Source: Adenophora triphylla var. japonica
Lineage: Eukaryota; Streptophyta; Magnoliopsida; Asterales; Campanulaceae
NCBI GenBank assembly: GCA_022495995.1
Contig: JAFEMH010000168.1
Coordinates: forward strand, 248,001-312,000
DNA: 64,000 nt
Direction: 5' to 3'
Below are positions 63,273 through 64,000 of the stretch, piece by piece. Position numbers and translations under genes: made by a program. Positions within the stretch are counted from its first letter, which is position 1, and every line of letters begins with the position of its first letter. Under the pieces are notes generated by a model, which was not told where the DNA came from, did no database searches, and saw only the letters and a list, made by a program, of their open reading frames with translations.

Positions 63273-64000
63273 CATGTCAAGCTCATCGAGAAATCGTGAC
63301 GGGGACGGACCCCCGCTACCGGCAATAGATATGACATTGGAAGAAGCCATCCGGGCTTGTGAGGTTCACAAGAGGCAGAAGGAAGATCAGCAGAATTTCG
63401 TGGTACAGCTTCTCAATGAGCGAGGTATAGCGGCTATCCCCCAGCCAGATGGTACTTTCGTCCTAATCGAGGATGACGATTCCCCGAAACCAGCTCCTCA
63501 AACCTTCAACTAGGTTCCTCCCCCGCCAACTTACGGGATGCCTTCGAACTAGGGAAACAGCCGACCTAGGCTTCATGTTGCCACCTCTCAGGGCAACCTT
63601 GTCATATAAGGCCAAGCAAGTACTACTCCCATCACTCAGTACAACCAGCGCACCGCTGGACCATCTCAAACAGATGCCAATATCCTCCAATACCCTCCTG
63701 GGTTCAAACCTTTGCCTATACACGAATCCCAAAACACCGAGAACAAACCCCAATACAGTCCAAAAAAGGCCCCCATATATCCCCATATATCGAGCCTTCC
63801 ACCTCCAATCACTACTACTCACATGGTAGCACCCGGCGTTGAGCCTCAAAGTCCACCACTGGACCCAACCTTAGCCTGGATGGTCGAACAGATGAAAGAC
63901 CTGAAAGCCAGCATGAGCAGCTCAAAGCAAGAAACGCTCAGATCCACAGATCCGGGAATGGTCACGCCTCTCCCTGCCAAGTTCAGAATGCCAGAGATGG
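63273..64000 (+). pseudogene. Start of gag of the B element
   Basis: A likely start is MSSSSRNRDGDGPPLPAIDM at 63273, followed by MTLEEAIRACEVHKRQKEDQ. It ends at a stop (63511-63513). Coding sequence continues in the same frame with further stops: PPPTYGMPSN (from 63517), SQGNLVI, and from 63823 MVAPGVEPQSPPLDPTLAWM and LPAKFRMPEM. The last resembles the segment just before the gag core. At least three in-frame stops make this copy a pseudogene. Gag forms the particle and carries the RNA. Confidence 0.7.

Larger units (their letters stand above)
60002..64000 (+). mobile_element. Tat-type Ty3/gypsy retrotransposon, family B, 5' part
   Basis: The element has a 5' LTR (60002-61957), primer-binding site (61960-61977), leader and start of gag, and continues past the window. 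It interrupts the RT of element E after GATGG (59997-60001). The LTR is the same family as the solo LTR at 4138-6164. Confidence 0.9.

Overview
This is nuclear DNA of a flowering plant, most likely a eudicot. The species cannot be named from the sequence. The evidence is a dense nest of Ty3/gypsy retrotransposons (Tat/Ogre-type and a chromodomain element), CACTA transposons carrying fragments of plant genes (TAF2, MYB3R), Stowaway-like MITEs with CTCCCTCCGTCCC-type ends, and a decayed caulimovirid-like sequence. I see no intact host gene, tRNA, rRNA or CRISPR array. Every coding region belongs to a mobile element or was captured by one.

Left nest (1-27970). The 3' end of a chromodomain gypsy element (1-2741) sits in the 3' LTR of a very large Tat-type element on the minus strand, here called C (2742-23145). 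C keeps a decayed gag-protease-RT-RNase H-integrase region (about 19.5 to 14.2 kb). It also has two genes in the opposite direction: a spliced, nearly intact plant-mobile-domain gene (8421-11436) and a broken relative (from 11925). Next to its 3' LTR lie several tandem arrays (3.5-8.1 kb). A solo LTR of another Tat family (B) with a perfect 5-bp target duplication lies inside C (4138-6164). C itself sits in the RNase H region of an older minus-strand Tat element D (23146-27970).

Middle (27971-52654). This part holds a 480-bp near-perfect hairpin (29000-29481) and an outer CACTA element ending at 42344. The outer element has lost its transposase core. An inner CACTA element (33240-40831, TIR CACTACTAGAATAAATTA, target duplication CAA) lies in an intron of the outer element's second gene and carries pieces of TAF2 and MYB3R. 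A decayed pararetrovirus-like polyprotein follows (42.4-46.4 kb), then three Stowaway-like MITEs, a 2.7-kb foldback element filled with GTGAACACTAG repeats, and AT-rich tandem repeats.

Right nest (52655-64000). A plus-strand Tat element E (LTR 52655-54055, then gag, protease and part of RT) is cut at 60001 by a B-family element whose 5' LTR, primer-binding site and start of gag run off the window.

The most striking pattern crosses element families. Each LTR family carries its own repeated CpG-rich palindrome in or near U3, in several cases about 20 bp before the TATA box. In C the same palindrome block is repeated upstream of both antisense genes. B-family LTRs also contain a chain of short hairpins whose stems differ in sequence but remain complementary.
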